Origin: Candidatus Mediterraneibacter merdigallinarum | Lineage (GTDB): Bacteria > Bacillota > Clostridia > Lachnospirales > Lachnospiraceae | Assembly: GCA_019117305.1 (NCBI GenBank) | Contig: DWZZ01000029.1 | Coordinates: forward strand, 1-32,335 | DNA: 32,335 nucleotides | Direction of reading: 5' to 3' | Shown: positions 1 to 10,600 of the stretch, one piece after another | Position numbering within the stretch: the stretch's first letter is position 1 | How the letters are laid out: each line of letters starts with the position of its first letter | Notes under the pieces: model-generated | What the model saw: the letters and a program-made list of their open reading frames with translations, nothing else | What the model was told of the DNA's origin: nothing | Databases searched by the model: none | Translations under genes and position numbers: made by a program

Positions 1-2
1 CA

Positions 3-43
3 GTCTCTTCCGGCGTCCCTTCTCAAATTATACAAATCCGAAT
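3..43 (-). repeat. Dispersed 40-bp repeat, copy A
   Basis: Read on the minus strand, this stretch starts directly after the stop codon of the aldo/keto reductase gene. It matches 23611-23650 (plus strand) except for one substitution and one extra base. The shared core includes ATTCGGATTTGTAT and GAGAAGGGACGCCGGAAGAG. The copy runs into the window edge, so its full extent is unknown. It is non-coding as far as can be seen. It may be the end of a larger repeated element or a REP-like intergenic repeat. Confidence 0.8.
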
Positions 44-1192
44 CTACTTCCCGAAAATCTCCGCTGCCTGTTTCATGTTTTCTATTATCGGCACTCCAAA
101 CGGGCATCTGGTCTGGCATGCGCCGCACTGGATGCACTCTCCTGCATGATGGGGCAGTACTTCATAATGCTCTCTGACTGTCTCCGGCACAGTTCCCTGG
201 GCTTTTACAAGATTGAGGAATTTTGTGACTGAAGCCACATCAATTTTCTGAGGGCAGGGTGCGCAGTGACTGCAGTACATACAGTGTCCCTTCCAGCTGA
301 TATTCGGAAAGGACGCGAAGGCAGGCGCATAGTCCCGTTCTTCTTCTGCGGCCTCCTCATAGGCAATACTCTCTTCAAGCTGCTCCACGCTGTGGACTCC
401 CGTCAGAACGGTTGCGACTCCCGGCCGCGTCAGAGCATAATGAATACACTGATTCACAGTCAGGGCCTTTCCGGCCGGTGAAAGTTTTTCATCCAGAAGA
501 TCTCCGCCTCCAAATGCTTTCATAACGGTGATCCCTATCCCCAGCCTCTGACAGGTTTCATACAGTTCCTGACGCTCCGGATTCATATTGATCAAATGTT
601 CCTTATAGTTCTTCTCCGCCCACAGTTCTTCTACATCCTCACTTGCCGGCTGCAGGTCATAACACGGATTCACGCTGAACATCAGCACTTCAATGTCACC
701 GCTTTTCACCGCTTCCAGCGCCACCTCCGGATTGTGGCTGCTCAGACCGATATGTCTGATTACGCCTTTTTCTTTCAATTCCTTTACATACGCGAGCACA
801 GGTCCGCCCGCGACTGTATGCCAGTCTTTCACAGAGTCTACATAGTGGATCATGCCAACATCAATATAGTCTGTCTGAAGGAGAGAAAGCATCTCCTCCA
901 TGCCCGCTTTTACTTCATCAATATTTCTCGTCCTTTTATACTGTCCCTCTTTCCAGACCGAACAGACGTGAGACTGGATCATAAACTTTTCTCTTCTTCC
1001 CCTCAGCGCTTCTCCGACGCTCGCGCGTACCTTCGGGTCAGAAGCGTAAAGGTCAAAATAATTGATGCCCTGACTCTCTGCCTCGTCCAGCAGTCTCTTT
1101 GTATTGCGGCACTCATCCTCCGCAAAACCTTCACATCCTAATCCGATCTCACTGACCAGAAGCCCTGTGCTGCCCAATTTCCGATATTTCAT
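44..1192 (-). CDS. Aldo/keto reductase with C-terminal 4Fe-4S domain
   Basis: Predicted NAD(P)H-linked oxidoreductase of 382 residues, cytosolic, substrate unknown. The N-terminal (beta/alpha)8 barrel begins with YRKLGSTGLLVSEIGLG and shows the family's NYFDLYASD (Asp and Tyr region) and YIDVGMIHYVDS (His). At the usual catalytic Lys strand the protein reads IQSHVC, so Lys seems replaced by His, as in several ferredoxin-tailed relatives. The C-terminus has CMYCSHCAPCP and CIQCGACQTRCPFG, two Cys clusters typical of iron-sulfur binding, so electrons may come from a ferredoxin-like partner. The start at 1192 is chosen because a GGAGGAG site lies 4 bases upstream; the longer open frame to 1291 adds 33 residues that run through the terminator hairpin of the upstream gene. 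The adjacent ATG at 1195 is a possible alternative start. Confidence 0.9.
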   Translation of the reverse strand: MKYRKLGSTGLLVSEIGLGCEGFAEDECRNTKRLLDEAESQGINYFDLYASDPKVRASVGEALRGRREKFMIQSHVCSVWKEGQYKRTRNIDEVKAGMEEMLSLLQTDYIDVGMIHYVDSVKDWHTVAGGPVLAYVKELKEKGVIRHIGLSSHNPEVALEAVKSGDIEVLMFSVNPCYDLQPASEDVEELWAEKNYKEHLINMNPERQELYETCQRLGIGITVMKAFGGGDLLDEKLSPAGKALTVNQCIHYALTRPGVATVLTGVHSVEQLEESIAYEEAAEEERDYAPAFASFPNISWKGHCMYCSHCAPCPQKIDVASVTKFLNLVKAQGTVPETVREHYEVLPHHAGECIQCGACQTRCPFGVPIIENMKQAAEIFGK

Positions 1193-1277
1193 CATTCTCC
1201 TCCATTCCTTCAGCGCCCATGCGGTCCATGTCCTCAGCACCGTACGCCTTTTCTGCTCCATATTCTGAAAGAAAGGA

Positions 1278-1312
1278 TGCTTCAGATCCATCTTTGCGAT
1301 AAATCTGAAGCA
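1278..1312 (-). terminator. Probable terminator of the GH127 gene
   Basis: A perfect 10-bp stem (TGCTTCAGAT at 1278-1287 with ATCTGAAGCA at 1303-1312) and a 15-base loop lie 87 bases beyond the GH127 stop. On the minus strand it is followed by the pyrimidine run TCCTTTCTTTC, not a pure T tract. It separates the GH127 gene from the aldo/keto reductase gene. Confidence 0.55.
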
Positions 1313-1398
1313 CCCTGTTCTTATCTGTCAGACATCTCCATTTTCATCTTCAGCACGGCGATCATGGCAATGTCCGATTTTCCGCTTTTATTTTGCGG

Positions 1399-4300
1399 TT
1401 ATTTTTCTGTTTTTCTTTTCTTCCAGGCCACAAACAACAGTGCTGCTGCCATCAGCATTCCCGCTGCCGGCAGGAACAGGTTTGTAGTATCTCCTGTCTG
1501 TACCGCTTTGTCTGTCTGGTCTCCGTCCTGGCCGCCTGAAGGCTTCTGAGTATCTGACGGCTTCTGTCCCGGATCTGTCGGATCAGATGGATCTGTCGGC
1601 TGTTTACCTTCCTCTACTGTTACTGTAAAGGCAGCTGTTTTACCGCCGTAAGTTACCGTCACATTCTGTTCGCCTACTGTATTCGGATCATATCCGCTTA
1701 CCGTGTAATCGCCGGCCTTGAGTTCAACTTTACTTCCATCGCTATATACCGCTGTTACTGTCAGACCACTCAGATCAAGTTTCTCACCCTGAGTGTACAC
1801 TGTCTTCACGTCACCGCCAAGCTCGATCCTGTCAAGTGTCGGCTGAGGTTCTTCAGAAGCTTTTACTGTTACAGTAAAGACTGCTGATACGCCTTTGTAT
1901 GTCACAGTTACTTCCTGCGTGCCTAACGCGTTCGGATCGTATCCTGTTACTTCGTATCCTTCTGCAATCTCTTCTGTTGTTCCGTCACTGTATACCGCGA
2001 TTACGCCCAGATCGCTCAGATCCAGCTCTTCGCCCTGGATGTATTCTGTCTTGGACGGACCGGTAAGCTCGATTCTGTCAAGCGTCGGCTCCGGCTGCGG
2101 CTCATCTTTTGTAACGGTAACAGTAAATGTTGCTGTCTTTTCTGTATCACCGCTTGCAGCTGTTACAGAAACAGTCGCTTCACCTTCTGCTACAGCAGAA
2201 ATTGTTACAGATGCTGTATCAGCGCCGTCTGTAATTTCAACAGCGTCTCCGTCAACAGTCCATGCGTATGTCGGATTATCCATTCCTGCCGCAAGTGCGT
2301 TCAGGACAGTTGTATCGCCGATCACCAGCTGGCTGTCGCCGCCGATCTTAACGCTTGCGCCGGATGTATTTGTCCAGATCAGCATCTGGCTGCAGTTATT
2401 CTGGCCTTCTACACCGTCGTTGCCGCGGTTGTTCCATGCATAGTACGGAATTGCCTGCAGTTTTGCATCAATGATCTCACCGTTGTTATTATATTTAACA
2501 TCGCCGGTGATCTCTACTACGCCGTTCAGAAGATCTTCATTGTAGGTAGCTGTCAGCTCAGCGTCTCTCGGGATCACAAAGTTCAGCGGGCTGAAGTTCG
2601 CGATATCAGAATTCAGCTGTGCGTTTCCTGCCATCTCAATGCTGTATACGATCGGTCCGCGCTGCAGAGCGATTCTTCCCTGGTTAGCTTCTACATTCGG
2701 ATCTGCCTCTGTCATTCTGATTTCCATCGGGATGGAAATTCTGACAACGTCGCCGGCATTCCATGTACGTGTAATTGCAACATAACCTTTTTCTGCCTCA
2801 GCTGTTACAGCTTCGCCGTTGACAGAAATTGTTACGTTCTGGTTTGCCTGTTCCTCTACCCAGCCCGGGATACGGATGTTCATTGTGAATTCCTTTTCCT
2901 CATCCGGGTTAACCGTCATCTTGATGTCGCCGTTCCACGGATATTCTGTTTCCTGGATCAGGCCAACATTTGTTCCGTCAACATTTACATTACCATCGCT
3001 TCCGATGTACATATTAACAAACAGTTTGTCGCCATGTACTGTGTACATATATTCGCTTAATTTTGCGATTGTACGCATCAGGTTCGGCGGGCAGCATGCG
3101 CATGCGAACCAGTCAGAACGCGGATCTCCGTTTCTTGCCTCAAGATATGTACTGTAGTAGAACTTATCTCCTGTCAGATTTGTTCCTACAAGGATTGCAT
3201 TGTACAGGTTCTTCTCCACTACGTCCGCGTATTTTGCGTCTTCGTGGATCAGGTTCATTCTCTGGTTCCAGTTTGCAAGTGCGATCGTCGCGCAGATCTC
3301 ACAATAGGAGTCGTCATTCGGCAGTTCGTACGGATCACCAAAATCCTCGCCGTGGGAACGTACACCGATACCGCCGGTGATATATGTCTTTGTGTTTGCA
3401 ACAGAATCCCAGATCGCGTCCATCGTATTCAGATAAGCCTCTCTGTCCGGATCATCTTCCGGAAGCAGTGTGGCAACATCTGTTACGCCCGCGTAGAAGT
3501 AGCATGCACGTACTGCATGTCCTACAGCCTCTGTGATTTCCTTGATGGATGCATTATCCTGTGAATATTCACCGCCCCAGTAACCGCTTTCACGTTCATC
3601 CATGTTCGTACCTCTGCGGTCAATCAGCGTTTTTGCTGTCTCTACATATTTATCGCCTGTGCCTTCGCCTTCATATTCCTCTACGAGTTTCGCGAATTTT
3701 ACAAGCGCCAGCTCGATCTCTTCATGCCCCGGAACTTCATGACGTGTTCCGTCCGGTCCGAACAGAGTTACAATCTCGTCCGCGAAACGTCTTCCGACTA
3801 CATAAAGGCTGTAGTCCGGATCGCCGATTCCTTCTCTGTAACGTGTATAAGCTACAACACCCTCAAGGAAATGTCCAGCATTATACATCTCATGGTTGGA
3901 GAAGTCATGCCATCTGTGTGTTCCCGGTGAGCTTCCGCCTGCATGAGCAGTGCTTCTTAATGTAAAGTGTGTGTCGATATAACCGTCTGCGTACTGTACC
4001 TGCTCGATCAGTGAGATCCAGTAAGCCAGTTTCTCTTCCAGTACCGCTTTCTGAGCTACCATCTCCGGATCTGTATCATCATTGATTACAGACAGAGTAT
4101 AGGAAATTGCCTCGATACTCTTGTAAATATCAGAATCCTGGAATACATATCCCTGGAATTCATCATAGGGCTCGCCGTTCAGCTTCGCAATTGCATTTAC
4201 GAAGTTCGGCTCTCCGCCGGACGGCTGTTCGATCTGATAGATCGCTTTGTTCAGTGAATTTACAGCGTTTACTTTCTGTTTCGGATTCCAGAAGTTATCT

Positions 4301-6702
4301 GTCAGCTGTACATTTTCAAAGGTAACTGTGCTGTTGGCAACCGGTGTAACGACCGGCTCATTTACTGTTACTCTCGCAACCGCATCAAATGTATCATCTC
4401 CCGAAACAACTGTACCTTTTACTTCAAAGGTTGTTCCGACCTTATCTTCTGCATATAATTCCGGATCAACATCTTCCCACTCAACAGGAACAAGTTTGGA
4501 GTTGAATTTCTCGCCGAAATTAAAGCCGTTATTTCCCATCAGGTCAGGTGTCGGATCATCAAACGCGATACCATTTGCCACAACTGTCTTCGGGAGAATC
4601 GGCGCTCTTCCTGCCTCAGTTGCTGTTACATAGTCGTCAATGCTTGTAATCGCATCAACTTTGATCTGCATGCTGGCTGTACGGGATACAGTTTCTCCGT
4701 TCTGCTCACGGGATACTGTCAGGTTCAGAGTGCCATAACCACTGTCTTTTGCCTGAATGCTTACCTGCGCTTCGTCAGTTGCGCCGGCGATAGACATGTA
4801 CTCGCTTCCTTCTGTCAGTTCCCACTTATAGCTGAGTCCGTCAAGGCCTGTCGGAAGACTTTCTGCTGTAAAGACTCCTGTCTCGCCTTTAAGGATTCTT
4901 TCTTTTCCTGTAATCTGTGCGGAAATAAGCTCGTTCCATTCCGCAGTCATTTCCTCGCCGAATACTTCCCACTCGCCGATACCTACGCCATTTGCGCCTG
5001 AGCCGTTGCGTTCGATATTCAGACGAAGCTGTGTTGTCTTCACCGGTTCTTTGAATGTTACAACATTCCAGTAACGGTTATTTCCGTTCAGGTAATCTCC
5101 CGGCTGATCAGAAGCAGCGTCCGCGCTTCCGTATTTGACGCCGACAGTAGATACGTCTGCTCCTGTCTCATCTGTCATGTCCGTAATCTTCTGCCAGGAT
5201 GCTGTCTCGTAGTCATAATACTCTACTTCACAGCTCTTCGGGAAAGTTACATTGCCTGACGCCGTCAGATTTCCGTTATCTGCCCAGTACATTACGCGCA
5301 TGCCGTTCAGCACATAAGGCGCGTCCCAGGTCAGCATAACTGTTGTCGGATAAGTGCTGCTGTTCCAGGTGTTCCAGGAAGTTCCCGCATCTGTTGCAAG
5401 CTGGCCGTTATTCACATTTGTAACCGGCGTATTCTGTGCATCTGCAGAAGCAGTAGCCTGGGGAGCAACATTATCGCCTGATGACTGGGCAACCTCTGTT
5501 CCGTATACTTCCACTTCACCGATGCCCACGCCTGTCGAACCATCACCATTGCGGTCAATCACAAGACGAAGTTTGCTTGTCTGAACAGACTCGTTCAGGG
5601 CTACGCCGTTCCAGTAACGGTTATTTCCATTTGTATAATCCGCCGCATTTGCTCCGGCAGCATCTTTGGAGCCGAATTTCACCCCGACAGATGATGTGTC
5701 AGCGCCTGTCTCATCTACAAGCTCTGTGATGTCTGTCCATTCTTTGGACCGCTCATTGTACCACTGAAGTTTGCAGTCAGACGGGAACTGTACGCCGCCG
5801 TTATCTGACCACCACATTACACGTACACTGGAAATGTCATATGTAGTATTGCCCCAGTCAAGGTCCACAGTTACAGGATATTCAACATCCCCGCTCTGAG
5901 CCCAGGTGTTCCATGTTGTGTTGGAACCCTCTGCCATTTTTCCATCATTAATAGCAGCAACCGCGTTGTCCGGCAGCGTTGTATTTGTATATGAAGCAGT
6001 TATATCTGCCTCCCCTGCAACATTGGTGCCTGACGCGATCGTCGGATATCCGAATGCCTCCCACTCACTGATACCTACACCGTTAGTGCCGCTTCCGTTA
6101 CGCTGGATCTTCATCTGAAGTTCTTTTGTAGTAATCGGCTCTGAGAATTTCACATAATTCCAGTATTTGTTGTTTCCGTTAATTCCGTTATTGGAGCTGG
6201 AATCAACTTCAGTACCAACCTCATCTGTCGCCATACCTTTCTCGTTTGTCATACCGGTAATCTGCTGTGCCTCTCCCTCTTCATCCACGTAATAAAGTGT
6301 GGCTGATTTCGGGAATGTCACATTTGCGTTGGACTCCAGCGTAGCGTTATCCGCCCACCAGATTACCCGCATTCCGGTAATAACCTGTTCTGAATCCCAT
6401 TTCAGAGATGTTGTTACCGGATAGTGTTCGTCATCCGTGCCCCAGCTGTTCCAGCTTGTATACGGATCTGACGTAGCCAGCTCACCGTCATTCATAGACG
6501 CCGTAGAGATACCGTACGTATTCGTATAAGACGCATCCGCAGTAGCTTTCAGGGCAATGTTATTGCCCGGATTCTCAGCATCAACCTGAACTGCCGGCAC
6601 TGAATTATCGCCGTCTTCCGGTGCTGCGCTGACCGGGCTTACGGGAGCCATTGTAAAGATCATCGCCGCGCTCAGAAGAACTGCTACAATTCTTTTTTTC
6701 AT
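1399..6702 (-). CDS. Secreted multidomain GH127 beta-L-arabinofuranosidase, wall-anchored
   Basis: A 1767-residue surface enzyme expected to release beta-L-arabinofuranose from plant glycans or arabinosylated proteins. After a signal peptide (about 1-27) come three F5/8C-like carbohydrate-binding domains (about 49-219, 226-404 and 411-581), each with an NGNN(K/R)YWN stretch and an RNGxGxxGVGIxE end. Two Ig-like domains follow (about 590-784). The GH127 catalytic region is about 789-1441. It holds YCEICA near 1134 and CACCPPN near 1202, matching the Glu/Cys and Cys-Cys zinc ligands of the family, where one of the paired Cys is the nucleophile. A further Ig-like domain and two Big_3-type repeats (about 1540-1610 and 1624-1694) lead to a linker rich in Asp, Pro and Gln, then VQTGD, a hydrophobic helix and KKRKTEK. 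This is a sorting-signal layout but without canonical LPxTG. The RBS AGGAGGAAGGAG precedes the ATG. The exact substrate is not visible from sequence. Confidence 0.93.
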   Translation of the reverse strand: MKKRIVAVLLSAAMIFTMAPVSPVSAAPEDGDNSVPAVQVDAENPGNNIALKATADASYTNTYGISTASMNDGELATSDPYTSWNSWGTDDEHYPVTTSLKWDSEQVITGMRVIWWADNATLESNANVTFPKSATLYYVDEEGEAQQITGMTNEKGMATDEVGTEVDSSSNNGINGNNKYWNYVKFSEPITTKELQMKIQRNGSGTNGVGISEWEAFGYPTIASGTNVAGEADITASYTNTTLPDNAVAAINDGKMAEGSNTTWNTWAQSGDVEYPVTVDLDWGNTTYDISSVRVMWWSDNGGVQFPSDCKLQWYNERSKEWTDITELVDETGADTSSVGVKFGSKDAAGANAADYTNGNNRYWNGVALNESVQTSKLRLVIDRNGDGSTGVGIGEVEVYGTEVAQSSGDNVAPQATASADAQNTPVTNVNNGQLATDAGTSWNTWNSSTYPTTVMLTWDAPYVLNGMRVMYWADNGNLTASGNVTFPKSCEVEYYDYETASWQKITDMTDETGADVSTVGVKYGSADAASDQPGDYLNGNNRYWNVVTFKEPVKTTQLRLNIERNGSGANGVGIGEWEVFGEEMTAEWNELISAQITGKERILKGETGVFTAESLPTGLDGLSYKWELTEGSEYMSIAGATDEAQVSIQAKDSGYGTLNLTVSREQNGETVSRTASMQIKVDAITSIDDYVTATEAGRAPILPKTVVANGIAFDDPTPDLMGNNGFNFGEKFNSKLVPVEWEDVDPELYAEDKVGTTFEVKGTVVSGDDTFDAVARVTVNEPVVTPVANSTVTFENVQLTDNFWNPKQKVNAVNSLNKAIYQIEQPSGGEPNFVNAIAKLNGEPYDEFQGYVFQDSDIYKSIEAISYTLSVINDDTDPEMVAQKAVLEEKLAYWISLIEQVQYADGYIDTHFTLRSTAHAGGSSPGTHRWHDFSNHEMYNAGHFLEGVVAYTRYREGIGDPDYSLYVVGRRFADEIVTLFGPDGTRHEVPGHEEIELALVKFAKLVEEYEGEGTGDKYVETAKTLIDRRGTNMDERESGYWGGEYSQDNASIKEITEAVGHAVRACYFYAGVTDVATLLPEDDPDREAYLNTMDAIWDSVANTKTYITGGIGVRSHGEDFGDPYELPNDDSYCEICATIALANWNQRMNLIHEDAKYADVVEKNLYNAILVGTNLTGDKFYYSTYLEARNGDPRSDWFACACCPPNLMRTIAKLSEYMYTVHGDKLFVNMYIGSDGNVNVDGTNVGLIQETEYPWNGDIKMTVNPDEEKEFTMNIRIPGWVEEQANQNVTISVNGEAVTAEAEKGYVAITRTWNAGDVVRISIPMEIRMTEADPNVEANQGRIALQRGPIVYSIEMAGNAQLNSDIANFSPLNFVIPRDAELTATYNEDLLNGVVEITGDVKYNNNGEIIDAKLQAIPYYAWNNRGNDGVEGQNNCSQMLIWTNTSGASVKIGGDSQLVIGDTTVLNALAAGMDNPTYAWTVDGDAVEITDGADTASVTISAVAEGEATVSVTAASGDTEKTATFTVTVTKDEPQPEPTLDRIELTGPSKTEYIQGEELDLSDLGVIAVYSDGTTEEIAEGYEVTGYDPNALGTQEVTVTYKGVSAVFTVTVKASEEPQPTLDRIELGGDVKTVYTQGEKLDLSGLTVTAVYSDGSKVELKAGDYTVSGYDPNTVGEQNVTVTYGGKTAAFTVTVEEGKQPTDPSDPTDPGQKPSDTQKPSGGQDGDQTDKAVQTGDTTNLFLPAAGMLMAAALLFVAWKKRKTEK

Positions 6703-7116
6703 TTTCTCCTTCCTCCTGTAAATAAGATTTGATGATCCATTGACTCATTGCCGTTCTTGTTTCTTCTTTAATAATAGCGATCCGAATAACAGAAAAAATA
6801 TACAGCATTTCTGCTGCTGTAATTTCCGTTCACTATGCAAGACACAGACCGGCTGATCATTCGTCAGGATCATACTCAGGGATAACGCATCTGCAAATGT
6901 GTCTGTGATTTGTAAACCTTTCTTTCGCCACAGCACCGGCTGCTGATACAACACGCTCTTTCCTCAGGCGTTAACAGCAGGCGCAGCTGCCGGGTCCGAA
7001 AGATTTTTCTGATAAAATGAATGCGCAACGTACTTATATTCTGCGCTGCGCTATAATTTTTTCAGGTTTTCACATCTTTATCAATTGCCATAGATGTCTT
7101 ATCGCTCTATGATATA

Positions 7117-7145
7117 ATCATACCACCGCATAAATCATCCCGCAA
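7117..7145 (-). promoter_or_regulatory. Candidate promoter for the GH127 gene
   Basis: On the minus strand TTGCGG (7140-7145) is followed after 17 bases by TATGAT (7117-7122). The -10 is close to consensus and the -35 is partial. It lies about 400 bases before the GH127 start, which makes the assignment tentative. Confidence 0.3.
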
Positions 7146-7182
7146 TCTGAAAACAGCCTGTTTCTCAGGTTTATAAGTTATT

Positions 7183-7238
7183 TACAATACATTTTTGGGT
7201 TTTTCTTTTCGCTTTTTAATACAAATATATTTTTGGGT
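7183..7238 (-). repeat. Paired direct repeat upstream of the GH127 gene
   Basis: Two copies of an element reading ACCCAAAAATRTATT(T)GTA on the minus strand lie at 7183-7200 and 7220-7238, with a period of about 37 bases. They sit just upstream of the candidate GH127 promoter and could be binding sites for a sugar-responsive activator. No regulator gene is adjacent, so this is only a suggestion. Confidence 0.45.
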
Positions 7239-7533
7239 TCGTTTTTCTTTTTATAATTGTGATTTTTTTCAGCTTTTCCAGCTCTTTCAGTTATATACAG
7301 CACTCTGAAACTGTTTTTTCATTCAAAATATTAAACGATTTACATGGAAGTTTGTAAGAAATTCTATTTTTTTTATACATCTGACATTAAATTTCCGTCC
7401 TATCCGGCACATACTTCTTTTTTTGCCCGGCCGGCCGGAATCCATCGTGCCTGACTATGCGCACTGCCGCGCTGCGCTCACATCCTAAAACGGTATCCTT
7501 AAGAAACATGCGCCGCCAGGCGCACATACAGCA

Positions 7534-7575
7534 AGACAGCCGCCCGGCCGAACAAATTCGGCCGGGCGGCTGTCT
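7534..7575 (-). terminator. 19-bp perfect GC-rich hairpin after the FIVAR gene
   Basis: A 19-bp perfect inverted repeat, AGACAGCCGCCCGGCCGAA (7534-7552) and its complement (7557-7575), with a 4-base loop, lies 62 bases past the FIVAR gene stop. It is symmetrical and very stable but has no T tract on the minus strand. It is a likely transcript 3' end or mRNA stabiliser, and not a textbook intrinsic terminator. Confidence 0.5.
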
Positions 7576-7637
7576 GCTGACTGCTATTTTAATAGTTATT
7601 TCCAGTCGTCAACATTCCGGATTATTCCGGTTGCCGC

Positions 7638-10600
7638 TCATTTTTTCTTTTCTTCCTTTTTTCGGATAATTACTGCTGCCGCAGCGGCACTTAATGCCAT
7701 AACAGATACATAAACTCCCGGGTTTGCATTGTCTCCGGTCTTAACTGCAGCCTTGCCTCCTTCCTTATCCGAATCTTCTTTACTGCCTGACTGTTCCGGT
7801 TTCTTTCCCGGATCATTCTGTTTATCCGGCTCCTTCGGTCCGTCCGGTTTCTCCGGCTGTCCGGGATTTTCAGGATTTTCCGGTTTTTCAGGATCTTCCG
7901 GTTCTTCCGGTTCCTGAGTGGTCTTATCGATATTGGTAATCCTGATTTCCGCTGTCACCGCATTACCTGCAGTATCTGTAAACACAGCTTTTTCTTCTGT
8001 GTTTTCCTGATATGTTTTCACAGCAATCAGACCGTTATCACTTAATATCCAGCCTTCCGGAAGATTTGTTCCGGCCAGAGGCTCATCAAAAGTAATCGTT
8101 ACCACAACATCGCCATCTGTCGGTTCTTCTGTGGAATATGCCACCTCTGCAGTTGGAGCTGTCTGATCGAAATAGAAAGTATATGTCCTTTCTGTCGGAT
8201 ATACGCCTCCGGCAGGAGGAACACAGTCGCGGACAATCAGTATGTTCTTTCCGTCTCCGCCGTTTCCTTCATTTAATACATCCTGTATGTCTTCAAACAG
8301 AACTCCGTCTTCTGTTCCGTCAAGCCGGAATTCTGTTCCATTCAGTACAAACTGAAGCAGCCTTCCATTATCTGTGAACTTAAGATCAAATGTTTCATTT
8401 AATAATGCGTTTTCTTCGATTGCAGTCTCTGTATTTCCGATAACAAACCATGCCGCCGGAGCTTCTGACTCAAATACAAGTTCATTATACCTGGATATAA
8501 GATCCTCTGCAGCTTTCCTTACATCTGCTCCTTCTGCATCCGGATTTTCATATACATCCTCTGCATGTTTGCAGGCTGTCAGGAAATCATCCCATGTATC
8601 ATCATGCTGATAAATGTATTCCTTCCCGATTGCCTCTTCAGCAGTTTTCATTGCTTCTTCCAGAGCTGTTTTATCTACCGCCAGTGCATCAACAGCATCA
8701 TTCAGGGCTTTTGCCGCATCATCAGCCTGCGTCTGAGCTGCTTCCGGATCATCCATTACTTCTTTTGCCGCTTCCAGCTTCTCCTGCATTTCCGTCCAGG
8801 ATTCCTCTGTGTAGTCTTCTTCTTTCAGATCTTCTGCTGCATTGATCGCGGCCTCAAGTTCCGTCTTATCCGCTCTTTTGACAAGTGCGTCTATTGCGTC
8901 TCTAAGCGCCTGTGCCGCATCCGCAATTTCTGTATCCGAAGCCAGCGGGTCGTCCAGAACTGCCTTTGCTTCCTGAAGTTTCTCTTCCATTACACCCCAG
9001 GGATCTGTCAGATAGTCCTCTTTATTCAGCGCTTCTGCTTCGCTGACCACGGCCTCAAGGGCTGATTTATCCGCCTCTTCAAACTTCTGCACTCTATAAT
9101 ATCCCGGCATATAAGCGGTCCGGTAGAAATACAGGTTGACTGCGCTGTCCTGATCAACTGTGAAATATCCTTCAATTCCATTTTTAATATTTCCGTCCAG
9201 CGGTCCCTGATAATCTACGCCTTTTGAGCCTGTTTCCGAAGGCGATTCATAGGCAACGCGGCAGCTTAAATCGCCCATATCACTCAGTGAGAACGGTTTC
9301 CCCTGTTCACCGCTGATCGGATCAATTCCATCATTTACAAATTTAAAAGAAACTTTTACACGGACCACTCCATCTTCGCCCACAACAAACTCCTGGCCTG
9401 TAATCTCAAAATGCCCGTAGTTGTCCGGATCCATAGCATCTGCGTTAAATCCGACTTCTGTGCCTCTCAGGTCACTTTCTGCTGTCTGGATCAGTTTTTC
9501 AGCATCAACAAATGCATTATAGCAGGTGAGTATCTTTTCTGTTGACGCGCCGCTGCTTACATTCGAGCCTTCCTGGAACGCCGCAACCACCGGCAAAATA
9601 CTTTCCGTGAGTTTATCACTGTATATAAATCTGCCGTCTTCCCCTTCTTTATCCGGATTATAATATGCTACCTTGTCATTAAGCATATTCAGCCAGTAAT
9701 ATTTTTCCAGTGTATTATACGCAGTATCCACTTCTGACTGGAATGCCTTTTCATCTTCCAGTACAGTTCCCGCCCGATTCAGCGCATTCGTAAACCCTTT
9801 ATAATATGACTGGGCGGGATAGTCGAACTGCGCATCCTTTACTTCATCATAAAGTTTCTGAAGCGCCGCCTTATCCGTGTCCGGCACAAGAGCTTCCCTT
9901 GCGTTGTTCAGAGCGTCCGCCGCATCATCCACCTCTGACTGCACCGCAAGGACATTATCCCGCACAATCCTCGCCGCTTCCAGCTTCTCCTGCATTGCCG
10001 CCCAGAAGTCCTCCGTGTAATTCTCTTCATCCAAAGCTTCCGCCGCATTGATCGCAGTCTCAAGTTCTGTTTTGTCAGCCGCCGTAAACTTCTGTACCCT
10101 GAAGAAACCGGGCATAACGGAATCTTCCACCGTCAGACTGATTACACTGTCCAGAGGTACTGTCACCTCTCCGATAAAGCCGTTTCCATAAGATCCATTC
10201 AGATTATCTTTGCCGCTGATGCCCTTCGAGCCTTTCTGAGACGGCGACTCATAGGCAACTCTGCAGCTGGCCTTTGTCATCTCGCTGACGCTGTATTCAT
10301 CCCCTTCCTCTCCTGTAACCGGACTGATTCCGTCATTCACAAACCGGATGAAGACCTTCACGCTTACATTTCCGGCCGCATCGGACACAAATTCCTGTCC
10401 TGTGATCTCAAAATGTCCGTAATTTCCTGGATCCAGCGCTGTCTTTGTATCAAAATCATCCTCTGCATTAAAACCGAATTCCACACCTCTCAGATCCGGA
10501 TCCGCTGTCTCCGCCCCGTGTTTCTCAGCCTCTGCAAAGCCTTCATAGTACCCTTTCAGAATATCCGGCTCTGTATTGACATTCGCGTACCTTGCCGTTT

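Larger units (their letters stand above)
6703..7637. other. Intergenic region upstream of the GH127 gene
   Basis: I see no convincing gene in these 935 bases. The region holds the GH127 RBS next to 6702, a candidate minus-strand promoter (7117-7145), an A/T-rich block with a direct repeat (7183-7238), and the long GC-rich hairpin after the FIVAR gene (7534-7575). If the promoter is right, the GH127 mRNA has a leader of about 400 bases, for which I recognise no riboswitch. Short open frames here lack ribosome binding sites. Confidence 0.6.

Noticed and set aside
596-1141. Open frame of 181 codons on the plus strand
   Set aside because: It lies wholly antisense to the aldo/keto reductase, has no ribosome site and encodes no recognisable domain.
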